Below are positions 8,554 through 17,879 of a stretch of DNA of 64,000 nucleotides, in pieces. The DNA comes from Solibacillus palustris (GTDB taxonomy: Bacteria; Bacillota; Bacilli; Bacillales_A; Planococcaceae): assembly GCF_022549215.1 (NCBI RefSeq), contig NZ_JAKZFC010000006.1, forward strand, positions 173,250-237,249, read 5' to 3'. The position numbers were made by a program, and so were the translations under genes. Position 1 is the first letter of the stretch, and each line of letters begins with the position of its first letter. The notes under the pieces are model-generated. The model did no database searches, was not told the origin of the DNA, and saw nothing but the letters and a program-made list of their open reading frames with translations.

Positions 8554-11500
8554 ATGAAGCCATTAAAATTATCCATGACGGCATTTGGTCCTTATAAAGA
8601 CAAGGAAGTAATTGATTTTACACAGTTGCATGAACATGGCATTTTCGTCGTTTCGGGTTCAACAGGTGCGGGAAAAACGACGATTTTTGATGCGATTACA
8701 TTTGCCCTATATGATGCAGGGAGCGGTGAAGACCGCGATAAATCCTTATTTTTACGAAGTGATTTTGCTGATATCACAGTAGATACAGAGGTAGAACTAG
8801 AGTTTGAGGTGCGCGGCCGTATATACCGTATTTGGCGTAAGTTTGGTCATGACGGAGACCGTGCAAAGCGTGAGTTTTATGATATAACAGGCGGACAGAT
8901 AATACCTGCTGTTGAAAAATTCCAAGTAAAGCTAGTACAAGCAAAGGTTGAGGAATTAATTGGTCTAACGCAATCACAATTTAACCAAATTGTGATGCTA
9001 CCACAAGGTGAATTCCAAAAGCTCTTAACATCAGAGTCTAAGCATAAGGAAGAGATTTTCCGTAAAATTTTCAAAACAGAGCGCTTTACAAAAATGGTAG
9101 AGCTACTGCGTGATAAAAAGAAACAGGCAGAAAAATTGTACGAGCATGCACAAATGCAGCAAGACCATACCATTCAAGAAATAAAATCGCGTTTACCAGA
9201 ACGTGAATCGGCGTTATTTGCCGCAATCAACTATGATGCGATTAATATGTATCAAATAAAACAGGGGCTTATAGAAGAACAAGGCTTTTATGAGCAACAA
9301 TCAACCGAGCTTTCACAACAATATGAACAAGTAAAAGGACTTGCAACAAAGTTAAATATACAGTTTAGTGAGCAAAAGCTCATTAATGAACGTATTGAAC
9401 GCTTTATGCAACGTCAAACCGAACTTTCATGTTTACAGCAACAACAAAATGAAATGGCTATACAGGAAGAACGATTACTGCTTGCACAAAAAGCGCATCA
9501 AATTGAGCCACTGGAGCGCGAATTATCTAAGCTAAAATCACAGCTTCAGTCAGCGACGACGGCAGTAGAAAAGGCTAAACTAGAATCCGAACAAGCCAAG
9601 CAGCAACTCATTACGGCAACACAAGCCTATGAAAACGTGCAGAAGGATGAAGTATTATTAGAAACGTATACAAAAAATATTTCGCAGCTTGAACAAATAA
9701 TTCCTATTTATGAAACAATTGATATTCAGCGCAATCATGTCGAGCAGCTAAAGGCACAGCAGTGTAAAGCACAAACCTTATATGATAATTTACAGGGGGA
9801 ATTGGTTGAATTAAAGCTACAGCAACAAAACCAACAAAATGTTGTAACAGAGCTTGAACAGGCTGTAGCACAGTATGAACAAACATTTGAAGCCCATGCC
9901 ACAGCAGCTCGCAATGTTGAGCTTGTAAAAGAGACAGCAAAACTGCAAATGAACATAGAGCTATTAAAGGCTGATGCGTTGTCTAAGGAGCAGCAAGCAA
10001 CAAAAGCTGAGCAAGCCTTACATGAGGTAGAGCAACAAATTCGTAGCAATCAGGCCGCCTTTTTAGCTGCCTCATTGCACAATGGGGATGCTTGCCCGGT
10101 ATGTGGTAGCACAGAACATCCAGCTATTCATAATAGTGAAATGCTTCATGTGGATGACACGCAAATAGAGCAATTGCGACAACATTCAGATGCAGCTCGC
10201 CAAAGCTATTATCAAGTACAATCAAAACTTGAAATTGAGCAACAAACAAATACTGAAAAGCATAATCAAATACAACGCCAGCAATTACAGCTAGAGGCAT
10301 TAGCACAGTATGAGGAACAGCTACAAACATTAGCTACACATCTAGCAGATTTGCGAGTAAAGCAACAGCAATTAACAACTGAACGCACACAGCTAGAACA
10401 ATTCAACGAAAAGCGTGAAGTAATCCAAGGGCGTCTTGAAAAAGGACAGGCATACGTTCAAGAAATTCAGACGCAGCTAGCACAGGAAAAGGGCAAACTT
10501 GAGCAAAGTGAGCTATCATTGTTACCACAATTTACTACAGTTGCTGAAGTTCAAATTGCTTTATCCAATCAACTTCAGCAGCATCAATCATTAAAGAATG
10601 AGTTAAAGCGAGCTTTCGATGCATTACAACAGGCTCAATTACAGCAAAATTCAAGTGAGGTCAATCAGCTACATGCGGTGAATCATTTATCGGATAAGCA
10701 GCATGAGCATGAATTAGCACATATTGCATTTGCAACAGCTCTGCAAAACGAACACTTCTCACTAGAAAGCTATCAACAAGCATTATTAGCAGAGCAAGCA
10801 CAGCATGAAATTCGTCAGATGCTTGAAGCGTACAAGCAACAGCTGCATACATTAACGGCGCAAATTACTGAAGACCAGGAGCAGCTTGAAGGAAAGCAGC
10901 TGGCGGATTTAACAGAGCTCCAACAACAAATTACAACTTTAAATAACGAACAAGACGAGCGATATGCAACGATGAAACAAACGGAATCTTATGTAACACA
11001 ATGCATAACAACATTACAAAAGCTTGAGCAATCCGCTGACCAAATTGAAAGCTATAAAGTAAAATTACAGCAAATGGAGCAGGTATACGATCTTGTGCGT
11101 GGTCAAAATGATGCGAAAATCAGTTTTGAACGCTTTGCACAAATTGGCTATTTAGAAAAAGTAACGCATGCCGCAAATGAACGCTTACGGATTTTATCCA
11201 ATGGTCAATATTTCCTGAAATCTACTGGACGTAAAGAGGGTAATGCGCAAAGTGGTTTAAGCATTGATGTGTATGATAGCAATACAGGGCAAACACGTGA
11301 TGTGAAAACGTTATCTGGCGGCGAAAAATTCAATGCTTCATTATCATTGGCACTTGGGATGGCGGATGTTATTCAAAGTGTACAAGGAAGTGTGCATATT
11401 GATACGATGTTTATCGATGAAGGTTTTGGTACGCTCGATGAGGAGGCGTTACGCCGTGCGATTGATATTTTAATCGACCTTCAGCAAACAGGACGACTTA

Positions 11501-11607
11501 TCGGTATTATTTCGCATGTCGCCGAATTAAAAGCAGCAATGCCAGCGATTTTACAAGTGAAAAAGTTAAAAGAAGGTCATAGTACAACTGAAATTATTGT
11601 GAAGTAA
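8554..11607 (+). CDS. sbcC: Exonuclease SbcC (Rad50-like ATPase subunit)
   Basis: The 1017-residue SMC-like protein has Walker A STGAGKTT near residues 35-42, long Gln-rich coiled coils, and a zinc-hook CPVC at residues 514-517 at the centre. The C-terminus has signature LSGGEKFNASLSLALG and Walker B MFIDEGFGTLDEE. It folds back on itself and drives SbcD. The length is typical. An A-type repeat with a terminator follows directly. The several antisense open frames inside it come from the Gln/Glu-rich coding bias. Confidence 0.97.
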   Translation: MKPLKLSMTAFGPYKDKEVIDFTQLHEHGIFVVSGSTGAGKTTIFDAITFALYDAGSGEDRDKSLFLRSDFADITVDTEVELEFEVRGRIYRIWRKFGHDGDRAKREFYDITGGQIIPAVEKFQVKLVQAKVEELIGLTQSQFNQIVMLPQGEFQKLLTSESKHKEEIFRKIFKTERFTKMVELLRDKKKQAEKLYEHAQMQQDHTIQEIKSRLPERESALFAAINYDAINMYQIKQGLIEEQGFYEQQSTELSQQYEQVKGLATKLNIQFSEQKLINERIERFMQRQTELSCLQQQQNEMAIQEERLLLAQKAHQIEPLERELSKLKSQLQSATTAVEKAKLESEQAKQQLITATQAYENVQKDEVLLETYTKNISQLEQIIPIYETIDIQRNHVEQLKAQQCKAQTLYDNLQGELVELKLQQQNQQNVVTELEQAVAQYEQTFEAHATAARNVELVKETAKLQMNIELLKADALSKEQQATKAEQALHEVEQQIRSNQAAFLAASLHNGDACPVCGSTEHPAIHNSEMLHVDDTQIEQLRQHSDAARQSYYQVQSKLEIEQQTNTEKHNQIQRQQLQLEALAQYEEQLQTLATHLADLRVKQQQLTTERTQLEQFNEKREVIQGRLEKGQAYVQEIQTQLAQEKGKLEQSELSLLPQFTTVAEVQIALSNQLQQHQSLKNELKRAFDALQQAQLQQNSSEVNQLHAVNHLSDKQHEHELAHIAFATALQNEHFSLESYQQALLAEQAQHEIRQMLEAYKQQLHTLTAQITEDQEQLEGKQLADLTELQQQITTLNNEQDERYATMKQTESYVTQCITTLQKLEQSADQIESYKVKLQQMEQVYDLVRGQNDAKISFERFAQIGYLEKVTHAANERLRILSNGQYFLKSTGRKEGNAQSGLSIDVYDSNTGQTRDVKTLSGGEKFNASLSLALGMADVIQSVQGSVHIDTMFIDEGFGTLDEEALRRAIDILIDLQQTGRLIGIISHVAELKAAMPAILQVKKLKEGHSTTEIIVK

Positions 11608-11617
11608 AAGAAACGAA

Positions 11618-11822
11618 GGGCTTGTCCGGAAAGTAATTTCTGGACAAGCCCTTTGCGTCGAGGATTGAGACTAGCACGAAGCTAGTCACGAATGCGTTGT
11701 CACAGGACCTGAAGTTTTTAGCATTCGTTCTTTACTTGCGAACACCACGAAAAGCAGCCTACAGCGGATAATTAACACATGAGTGGAGCACTGTCCAAAA
11801 AGTTAACACTTTTAGGACAGTT
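11618..11822 (+). repeat. A-type structured intergenic repeat, copy A1
   Basis: It opens with a terminator-like hairpin (GGGCTTGTCC ... GGACAAGCCC, 11618-11651). Next comes the core at 11669-11726: GACTAGC-ACGAA-GCTAGTC, then GAATGC-GTTG ... TTTTTA-GCATTC. The inner hairpin of the second stem is degenerate here. The tail ends in ACTGTCC ... GGACAGT (11791-11822). Copies A2, A3 and A4 lie at 20866, 56981 and 57173. Confidence 0.75.
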
Positions 11823-11833
11823 CCTTAGTTTCT

Positions 11834-11962
11834 TTATTTTTTAGGAGTTCGTGGTATGGTTGGTTGTTTTGGTGCTGAACGATTATCGAGAACTTTTTTT
11901 ATAATTGGGTAAACGATCGGTCCGTATTTGATGGCTGTTTTAATAACTTTATTTAACTTCAT
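11834..11962 (-). CDS. Small conserved-looking protein, 42 residues
   Basis: A 42-residue basic, Pro-rich peptide beginning MKLNKVIKTAIKYGPIVYPI and ending PRTPKK. The ATG is preceded by TAAGGAGTGTCATTC, a strong ribosome site, which argues for real translation. It has one amphipathic or weakly hydrophobic segment (residues 8-24). I recall similar YGP-VYP-KK short proteins in other Bacillales but cannot assign a function. It lies downstream of the DUF4870 gene on the same strand and may share its transcript. Confidence 0.65.
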   Translation of the reverse strand: MKLNKVIKTAIKYGPIVYPIIKKVLDNRSAPKQPTIPRTPKK

Positions 11963-12030
11963 GAATGACACTCCTTAATGAAACGGAAATTGTATTAAAA
12001 ATATACCCAATAATTGGGCCATGTTAAACA

Positions 12031-12357
12031 TTAGCGTAATACTTTAATGGCTTGCACAAGATTCCAAATTGCAATCGCAAATGAAATGACTGCCAAAATG
12101 ATGAAACCAATAAAAATCCAACCTTCAAATAAGTTATCCGGTCCGTAAATATTATTATCTGTAACTACAAATACGATAAATGAAATAAAGTAAATAATAC
12201 CTAAAACAATCGGAAATAGCTGTGAAATAAAGGCCCGTTTGTTATGATGTTTGACAAAATCATCCTTTGTCACGAAAAAAACGATAAGTGGTAAAATAAA
12301 CGGCGCAAAATAAAAGCTTAAATAGCCAAGTGCACTTAATCCCTTTGATTGATTCAT
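12031..12357 (-). CDS. DUF4870-type small membrane protein
   Basis: The 108-residue protein has three hydrophobic helices (about residues 8-30, 45-65 and 75-100) and the family-like segment FFVTKDDFVKHHNKRAFISQ between the first two. DUF4870 proteins have no known role. The start follows AAAGGAGTGGATTTTT. It diverges from the thiT riboswitch leader. Confidence 0.8.
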   Translation of the reverse strand: MNQSKGLSALGYLSFYFAPFILPLIVFFVTKDDFVKHHNKRAFISQLFPIVLGIIYFISFIVFVVTDNNIYGPDNLFEGWIFIGFIILAVISFAIAIWNLVQAIKVLR

Positions 12358-12419
12358 AAAAATCCACTCCTTTTAATTCATCATACGGAAAAGGTGAAAA
12401 ATAGTTTCAAAGAAAGAGG

Positions 12420-12448
12420 TTGAAAATTGTCACATTATTGGCTACAAT
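12420..12448 (+). promoter_or_regulatory. SigA-type promoter of the TPP riboswitch/thiT transcript
   Basis: TTGAAA (12420-12425), a 17-base spacer, then TACAAT (12443-12448). This places the start of transcription about 25 bases upstream of the riboswitch. Confidence 0.6.
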
Positions 12449-12479
12449 GAGTGTGTTCAAACAATAGTATCGAGATGTA

Positions 12480-12572
12480 CCACAAGGGGGGCCGATTAAG
12501 TCGGCTGAGATTGCGCACGGATATTGCGCTGACTCTTTGAACCTGTAAGTTAGCACTTGCGTAGGGATGTGG
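12480..12572 (+). ncRNA. TPP riboswitch (THI element)
   Basis: The closing stem CCACA/TGTGG encloses the conserved GGCTGAGATT bulge, the CTTTGAACCTG segment and the CACTTGCGTAGGGATG segment, all diagnostic of the thiamine pyrophosphate aptamer. It stands upstream of a Rho-independent terminator and thiT. It should therefore stop transcription when TPP is plentiful. Confidence 0.97.
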
Positions 12573-12589
12573 ATAGAAACCGACTGTTC

Positions 12590-12631
12590 AAGCAATGGTT
12601 AGGATTTTATCCTAATTATTGCTTTTTTTTT
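12590..12631 (+). terminator. Riboswitch-controlled terminator before thiT
   Basis: AAGCAAT-GG-TTAGGAT pairs with ATCCTAA-TT-ATTGCTT, followed by nine T. It starts 18 bases after the TPP aptamer and is the probable expression platform. Confidence 0.9.
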
Positions 12632-12687
12632 GCTTTTCTATTCCTTCTTTAACTTCTGTTACATCGGAAAAAGAAAGGAGCTTTGTT

Positions 12688-13248
12688 ATGGACAAAAAGA
12701 AATTATTAATGCTGGTTGAAATTGCCATATTTGCAGGTATCGGAATTGTGTTAGATCAATTTTCATTTAAATTGTGGGCACAAGGTGGTTCGATTAGCTT
12801 TGTGATGTTACCAATTATGCTGATGGCGATTCGTTGGGGATTAACTGCTGGGCTTGCGACAGGTCTTATTATTGGCGTATTACAAATAATGTTTGGCGGT
12901 TATATTGTACACTGGTTCCAGGCAATTTTAGATTATGGTCTTGCTTTTACAGTAGTAGGATTGGTTGCAGTGATCCGTAAACCATTATTACAGGCAGCAA
13001 AAAGCGTAGATAAAAAGAAAATGACAATTTATATTGTACTTGGTGCACTATTAGGAGGATCATTACGTTTTATTTCGCATTTACTTGCGGGTGTGGTGTT
13101 CTTTAAAGAATATGCTGGTGATGATAATGTTTGGATTTATTCAATTATCTATAATGGTTCATACATGCTACCGGCAACAATTTTGACTGCGTTAATTGCT
13201 GTGTTGTTATTTACAACAGCACCAAGGTTATTACAAACATTTAAATAA
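12688..13248 (+). CDS. thiT: Thiamine transporter ThiT (ECF S-component)
   Basis: A 186-residue membrane protein with six predicted helices and the ThiT substrate segment GSISFVMLPIMLMAIRWG. It captures thiamine and works with the shared ECF energy module encoded elsewhere. The start at 12688 follows AAAGGAGCTTTGTT; an earlier in-frame start at 12619 falls inside the terminator and is rejected. The TPP riboswitch directly upstream confirms the thiamine role. Confidence 0.96.
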   Translation: MDKKKLLMLVEIAIFAGIGIVLDQFSFKLWAQGGSISFVMLPIMLMAIRWGLTAGLATGLIIGVLQIMFGGYIVHWFQAILDYGLAFTVVGLVAVIRKPLLQAAKSVDKKKMTIYIVLGALLGGSLRFISHLLAGVVFFKEYAGDDNVWIYSIIYNGSYMLPATILTALIAVLLFTTAPRLLQTFK

Positions 13249-13252
13249 GTAC

Positions 13253-13289
13253 AAAAGGTGTAGTTCAAATAGCGAACTACACCTTTTTT
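13253..13289 (+). terminator. Terminator of thiT
   Basis: AAAAGGTGTAGTTC pairs with GAACTACACCTTTT across a 7-base loop, followed by T residues. Confidence 0.85.
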
Positions 13290-13842
13290 CATTTAATACT
13301 TTATTTTTGAGTCTATCGCCTTACATTTTCATATCTGTAATATTAAATAAAGGAATAATTTCGTACCATGCATCATTATCCGACTTGACGAGCTATACAA
13401 GAAGACAAAAAATGCAAATTAAGCCATAGGATCAAACACGCCGTAAATTCATATAATACTCATAATGAGCATTTTCTAATACAAAATTTAGAGTGAAGTA
13501 CATGCAGATAATATAGTTCGTTCTGCTACGCTACGGGGCATGCTTTCCTGGGGGCGCTTCAACTAACTATATGCTTGCCACTACGGCGGCAAGCATATAG
13601 TGGATTTTCCGCGTCCGTTTTATCCCCAAGGAGTCAGCCCTAAGAAATGTGCTCCTGTCGCTACGCTTTCGTCGCAAAGCAAGATAGCTAATTTTTATTT
13701 ACAGAGCTAACTTTTAATTAAAGCTACTATATCGTAAACAGCGACATATTTTATTCATCCCCGCCGCCTCGCGATAACGCAAGCGGTAACATCGGACTCT
13801 TTTTACTATATAGAGGATAGTAACATTTTAATTTGGCGGGCC
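13290..13842. repeat. Gene-free stretch with structured repeat-like DNA
   Basis: No convincing intact gene is present. A perfect 14-bp inverted repeat lies at 13566-13579/13588-13601 (ACTATATGCTTGCC). It sits in a block (about 13500-13690) with GGGCATGCTTTCCTGGGGGC, TTTTCCGCGTCCGTTTTATC and CAAGGAGTCAGCCC, of the kind I remember as a common intergenic repeat in Lysinibacillus-like genomes. At 13321-13392 on the minus strand, an open stretch ending in DNDAWYEIIPLFNITDMKM may be the last residues of a lost gene. A strong hairpin GGCGGGC...GCCCGCC lies at 13836-13869, inside the 3' end of the next pseudogene. Confidence 0.45.
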
Positions 13843-15069
<1,227 letters not shown>

Positions 15070-15079
15070 TATATATAGA

Positions 15080-15120
15080 AAAACGTGAAGGCTTATTTTA
15101 CAAGCTTTTCACGTTTTTTT
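15080..15120 (+). terminator. Terminator of map
   Basis: AAAACGTGAA-GCTT pairs with AAGC-TTTCACGTTTT, followed by a T run. Confidence 0.85.
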
Positions 15121-15245
15121 ATTTGTAATAGAAAGGAACCGAAGTAGGTATCTTTATAGCCACTTTAATTCATTACATAATCGATTACCAATTCTATACG
15201 CTTTCAAGTAAAATGGAAGTAGCAATATTTAGGAGGGTATAATAA

Positions 15246-16100
15246 ATGAAGAAATTAAAAGAATTGGATTTATCATTAGAATTAGACAAAAAAATGTATA
15301 AAAAGAAAATTAAAATGTTGCAATATGAAATACTAAATGCACAGCAGTTTTTATTTAATAACAAAATCGGTTTAATCATTGTATTTGAAGGAATGGATGC
15401 AGCAGGGAAAGGGGGCGCCATTAAGCGTTTAACAGAGCGTGTTGACCCACGAGGATTACTTGTAACACCCATTTCTGCACCACAGCCTCATGAGAAACGT
15501 CACCACTATATGCACCGTTTCTGGAGAAAGCTCCCCCAGCACGGGCAAATCGCAATTTTTGACCGCTCTTGGTATGGGCGTGTCTTAGTAGAACGTATAG
15601 AAGGTTTTGCTACAGAGAAAGATTGGAAACGTGCTTACGGTGAAATTAATGACTTTGAAAAGCAATTAACAGATGAAGATTACATCATGATTAAATTCTG
15701 GATTCATATTGATGAAGATGAGCAATTAAAACGTTTCAATGAACGTGCACATGATCCGTACAAAGCTTGGAAACTAACAGATGAAGACTGGCGTAACCGT
15801 GAAAAATTTGGCTTATATTGTGAAGCCGCAGACGAAATGTTTGCAAAAACGGATACAGAAAATGCACCGTGGTGTTTAATTCCTGGGAATAATAAACTGT
15901 ATGCACGCGTACAAGTATTAAAAGAAGTAATGGCACATATCGAAAAAGAAGTGGCACGTCGTGGTTTACACATTACAAATGTATTAGAAAAGCAGCAAGA
16001 AGAAATAGAAGCAGCAGAGCATGAAGAAGTAGCAACAACAGGGGAAGCTGTGGTAGCTCAAGCGAAAAAGAACAAGGTCAAAAAGAAAAAGTCAAAATGA
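15246..16100 (+). CDS. Polyphosphate kinase 2 family protein
   Basis: The 284-residue protein has Walker A EGMDAAGKGGAIKRL (about residues 47-61), the segment PQPHEKRHHYMHRFWRKLP and Walker B IFDRSWYGRVLVER, all typical of PPK2. These enzymes move phosphate between polyphosphate and nucleotides. The donor/acceptor class cannot be fixed by eye. A Lys-rich C-terminal tail (about residues 255-284) extends beyond the core. The start follows AGGAGGGTATAATAA. Confidence 0.93.
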   Translation: MKKLKELDLSLELDKKMYKKKIKMLQYEILNAQQFLFNNKIGLIIVFEGMDAAGKGGAIKRLTERVDPRGLLVTPISAPQPHEKRHHYMHRFWRKLPQHGQIAIFDRSWYGRVLVERIEGFATEKDWKRAYGEINDFEKQLTDEDYIMIKFWIHIDEDEQLKRFNERAHDPYKAWKLTDEDWRNREKFGLYCEAADEMFAKTDTENAPWCLIPGNNKLYARVQVLKEVMAHIEKEVARRGLHITNVLEKQQEEIEAAEHEEVATTGEAVVAQAKKNKVKKKKSK

Positions 16101-16185
16101 TGATCTCGGAAAAAAGTTTATGTAATATTGAAGGTGAATCAATGTGGGAAGCCTATTTAACTTTTTAAAAAAGAAGGAGGGTCCA

Positions 16186-16743
16186 ATGGTACAACTTACA
16201 GGTCAAAACTGTTCGTTACGTACGTTTACACCATCTGATGCAAGAGCATTAGCTCAACTGTTAGCAGACAATAAATTTTTTTGGTCTACTTATGAACCAT
16301 TGCATCGAGAAGAGTTTTATACAGAAGGGGCTCAATATCAAAAGATTTTAGAAAGTCTTCAACTTCTTCAGGCGAATCGGGAATTTTCATTTGGCATTTT
16401 TGATCATGGTAGCCAGCGACTCATTGGGCATATTTCTTTGTACTCGATTAAGCGTTTACCATACTCAAGTTGCTTTGTAGGCTACTCGATGGATGAACGT
16501 TATATCGGTCGTGGAATTACGACTGAGGCTGTTCGTTTATTGTTGGAATTTGGCTTTAATAGGTTAAATATTCATCGGATTGAAGCGTATGTAGCGCCGC
16601 AAAATATAGCATCGATTAAGGTATTAGAAAAATCAGGCTTTACTCGCGAGGGTCTACTTAGACAATTGCTATTTATTAACGGGGTGTGGGTTGATCATTA
16701 TATGTATGCTATTTTGCAGGATGAATATAAAAAAATGAATTAA
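16186..16743 (+). CDS. GNAT-family N-acetyltransferase (RimJ/YdaF-like)
   Basis: This 185-residue protein has the GNAT fold signature GYSMDERYIGRGITTEAVRLL for acetyl-CoA binding and the RimJ-type ending IEAYVAPQNIASIKVLEKSG. It may acetylate ribosomal-protein N-termini or small amines; the substrate is unknown. ATG 16186 is chosen because AAGAAGGAGGGTCCA precedes it, whereas the in-frame GTG at 16144 has no ribosome site. Confidence 0.88.
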   Translation: MVQLTGQNCSLRTFTPSDARALAQLLADNKFFWSTYEPLHREEFYTEGAQYQKILESLQLLQANREFSFGIFDHGSQRLIGHISLYSIKRLPYSSCFVGYSMDERYIGRGITTEAVRLLLEFGFNRLNIHRIEAYVAPQNIASIKVLEKSGFTREGLLRQLLFINGVWVDHYMYAILQDEYKKMN

Positions 16744-16745
16744 AA

Positions 16746-16776
16746 AAACGCGGCTGAAAATAGTTCAGCCGCGTTT
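16746..16776. terminator. Bidirectional terminator between acetyltransferase and carbonic anhydrase genes
   Basis: AAACGCGGCTGAA pairs perfectly with TTCAGCCGCGTTT across a 5-base loop between two convergent genes. Confidence 0.85.
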
Positions 16777-16810
16777 GTGTTATTTAATGATTAGAGCAGT
16801 TAAAGGTTTT

Positions 16811-17374
16811 TTATGCTTTATTGCCGTCAGTTACTAAGTCTAACTTGCCTGTCTCTGGATCAATAACTAAGCCGTGCACTGGTACACCAGCTGGCATTAG
16901 AGGGTGACTTCTTACTAAATCCACACTTTTTAGTACACTTGTTTTGACATCGCCAAAACCACGTAGCCACTGGTCTAAATTAACACCAGCATAATTTAAA
17001 ATATCGATTGTTTCTTGCTTTACCCCTCGTTCTAACATGTGGCCAACCATTACGTCTGGATCAACGGCACTCATTCCGCAATCGTAGTGCCCGATAATAT
17101 ATACTTCGTCTGCTTTTAATTCGTATACCGCAACAAGTAAGCTACGCATAATCCCACCGAATGGGTGATTGACGATGGCTCCAGCACTTTTGACAACCTT
17201 CACATCACCATTACGTAAATTCATTGCTTTTGGTAATAATTCTACTAAACGCGTATCCATACACGATAAAATAACAATTCTCTTATCAGGGTATTTTGTC
17301 GTTGCATACACTTCATATTGTTTCTCTTCAACAAATTGTTGGTTATATTCTAAAATTGATTGTAAAGCTGACAT
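16811..17374 (-). CDS. Beta-class carbonic anhydrase (YtiB-like)
   Basis: The 187-residue enzyme interconverts CO2 and bicarbonate in the cytoplasm. Zinc ligands are C38-x-D40-x-R42 (SCMDTR), then H96 and C99 (IIGHYDCGMS). The length matches B. subtilis YtiB. It starts after GAAAGGGGATTAAAAATT. It is a single gene convergent with the acetyltransferase. Confidence 0.94.
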   Translation of the reverse strand: MSALQSILEYNQQFVEEKQYEVYATTKYPDKRIVILSCMDTRLVELLPKAMNLRNGDVKVVKSAGAIVNHPFGGIMRSLLVAVYELKADEVYIIGHYDCGMSAVDPDVMVGHMLERGVKQETIDILNYAGVNLDQWLRGFGDVKTSVLKSVDLVRSHPLMPAGVPVHGLVIDPETGKLDLVTDGNKA

Positions 17375-17493
17375 AATTTTTAATCCCCTTTCGATTTCTA
17401 CTTATTTTAAAATATAATTTAGATAATTCAAATTAATTGACATATTTAATGAGAATTTTAATAAAAATAAAGCGAACTTATGTCGAAAAAAGC

Positions 17494-17532
17494 AAAAAAA
17501 AAAACAACCGCCCTTTTATATATGAGCGGTTG
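17494..17532 (-). terminator. Terminator of the small His-tailed membrane-protein gene
   Basis: On the minus strand CAACCGC pairs with GCGGTTG and is followed by ten T. Confidence 0.8.
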
Positions 17533-17541
17533 TGAAAAATT

Positions 17542-17745
17542 TTAATGATGGTGGTGTCCATCGTTTGATTTTTCGTTTGAAGCGAACGTACCAGCTTTTG
17601 AATCTACTACGACAGATTCGTGAGATTGTAACCCCATACGTAAATATTGAATGAACATAACTAGGAAAACAATAAGAACGATAGAGAATCCAAATACTAA
17701 CGTGTAGTAATCAGATAAAAATGGATGACGGTGATCAAACATCAT
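17542..17745 (-). CDS. Small single-pass membrane protein with a C-terminal His tail
   Basis: A 67-residue product: a short His-rich N-terminus (MMFDHRHPF), one transmembrane helix (about residues 14-35), then a polar tail ending in GHHHH. AGAGGAGTTTT precedes the ATG at 17745 (an ATG at 17742 is equally possible). The longer frame from 17784 lacks a ribosome site. The clustered histidines may bind metal, but no function is known to me. It has its own terminator. Confidence 0.7.
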   Translation of the reverse strand: MMFDHRHPFLSDYYTLVFGFSIVLIVFLVMFIQYLRMGLQSHESVVVDSKAGTFASNEKSNDGHHHH

Positions 17746-17879
17746 AAAACTCCTCTCTGCAATATAATAAGAATCATTATCCAATTATAACCTAACGAAT
17801 TGGAACATTGTAGGGGATTTTATGGTTTTAATGTAGAATAAATTGTAAATATGGCGACATCTTGAAATTTCGGATTCAA

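Noticed and set aside
9735..10049. 104-codon antisense open frame inside sbcC
   Set aside because: It mirrors Gln/Glu-rich coiled-coil codons, has no ribosome site and shows no protein-like pattern. Similar antisense frames in sbcC were also dropped.
12407..12595. 62-codon minus frame over the TPP riboswitch
   Set aside because: It is the complement of the aptamer; the riboswitch explains the conservation.
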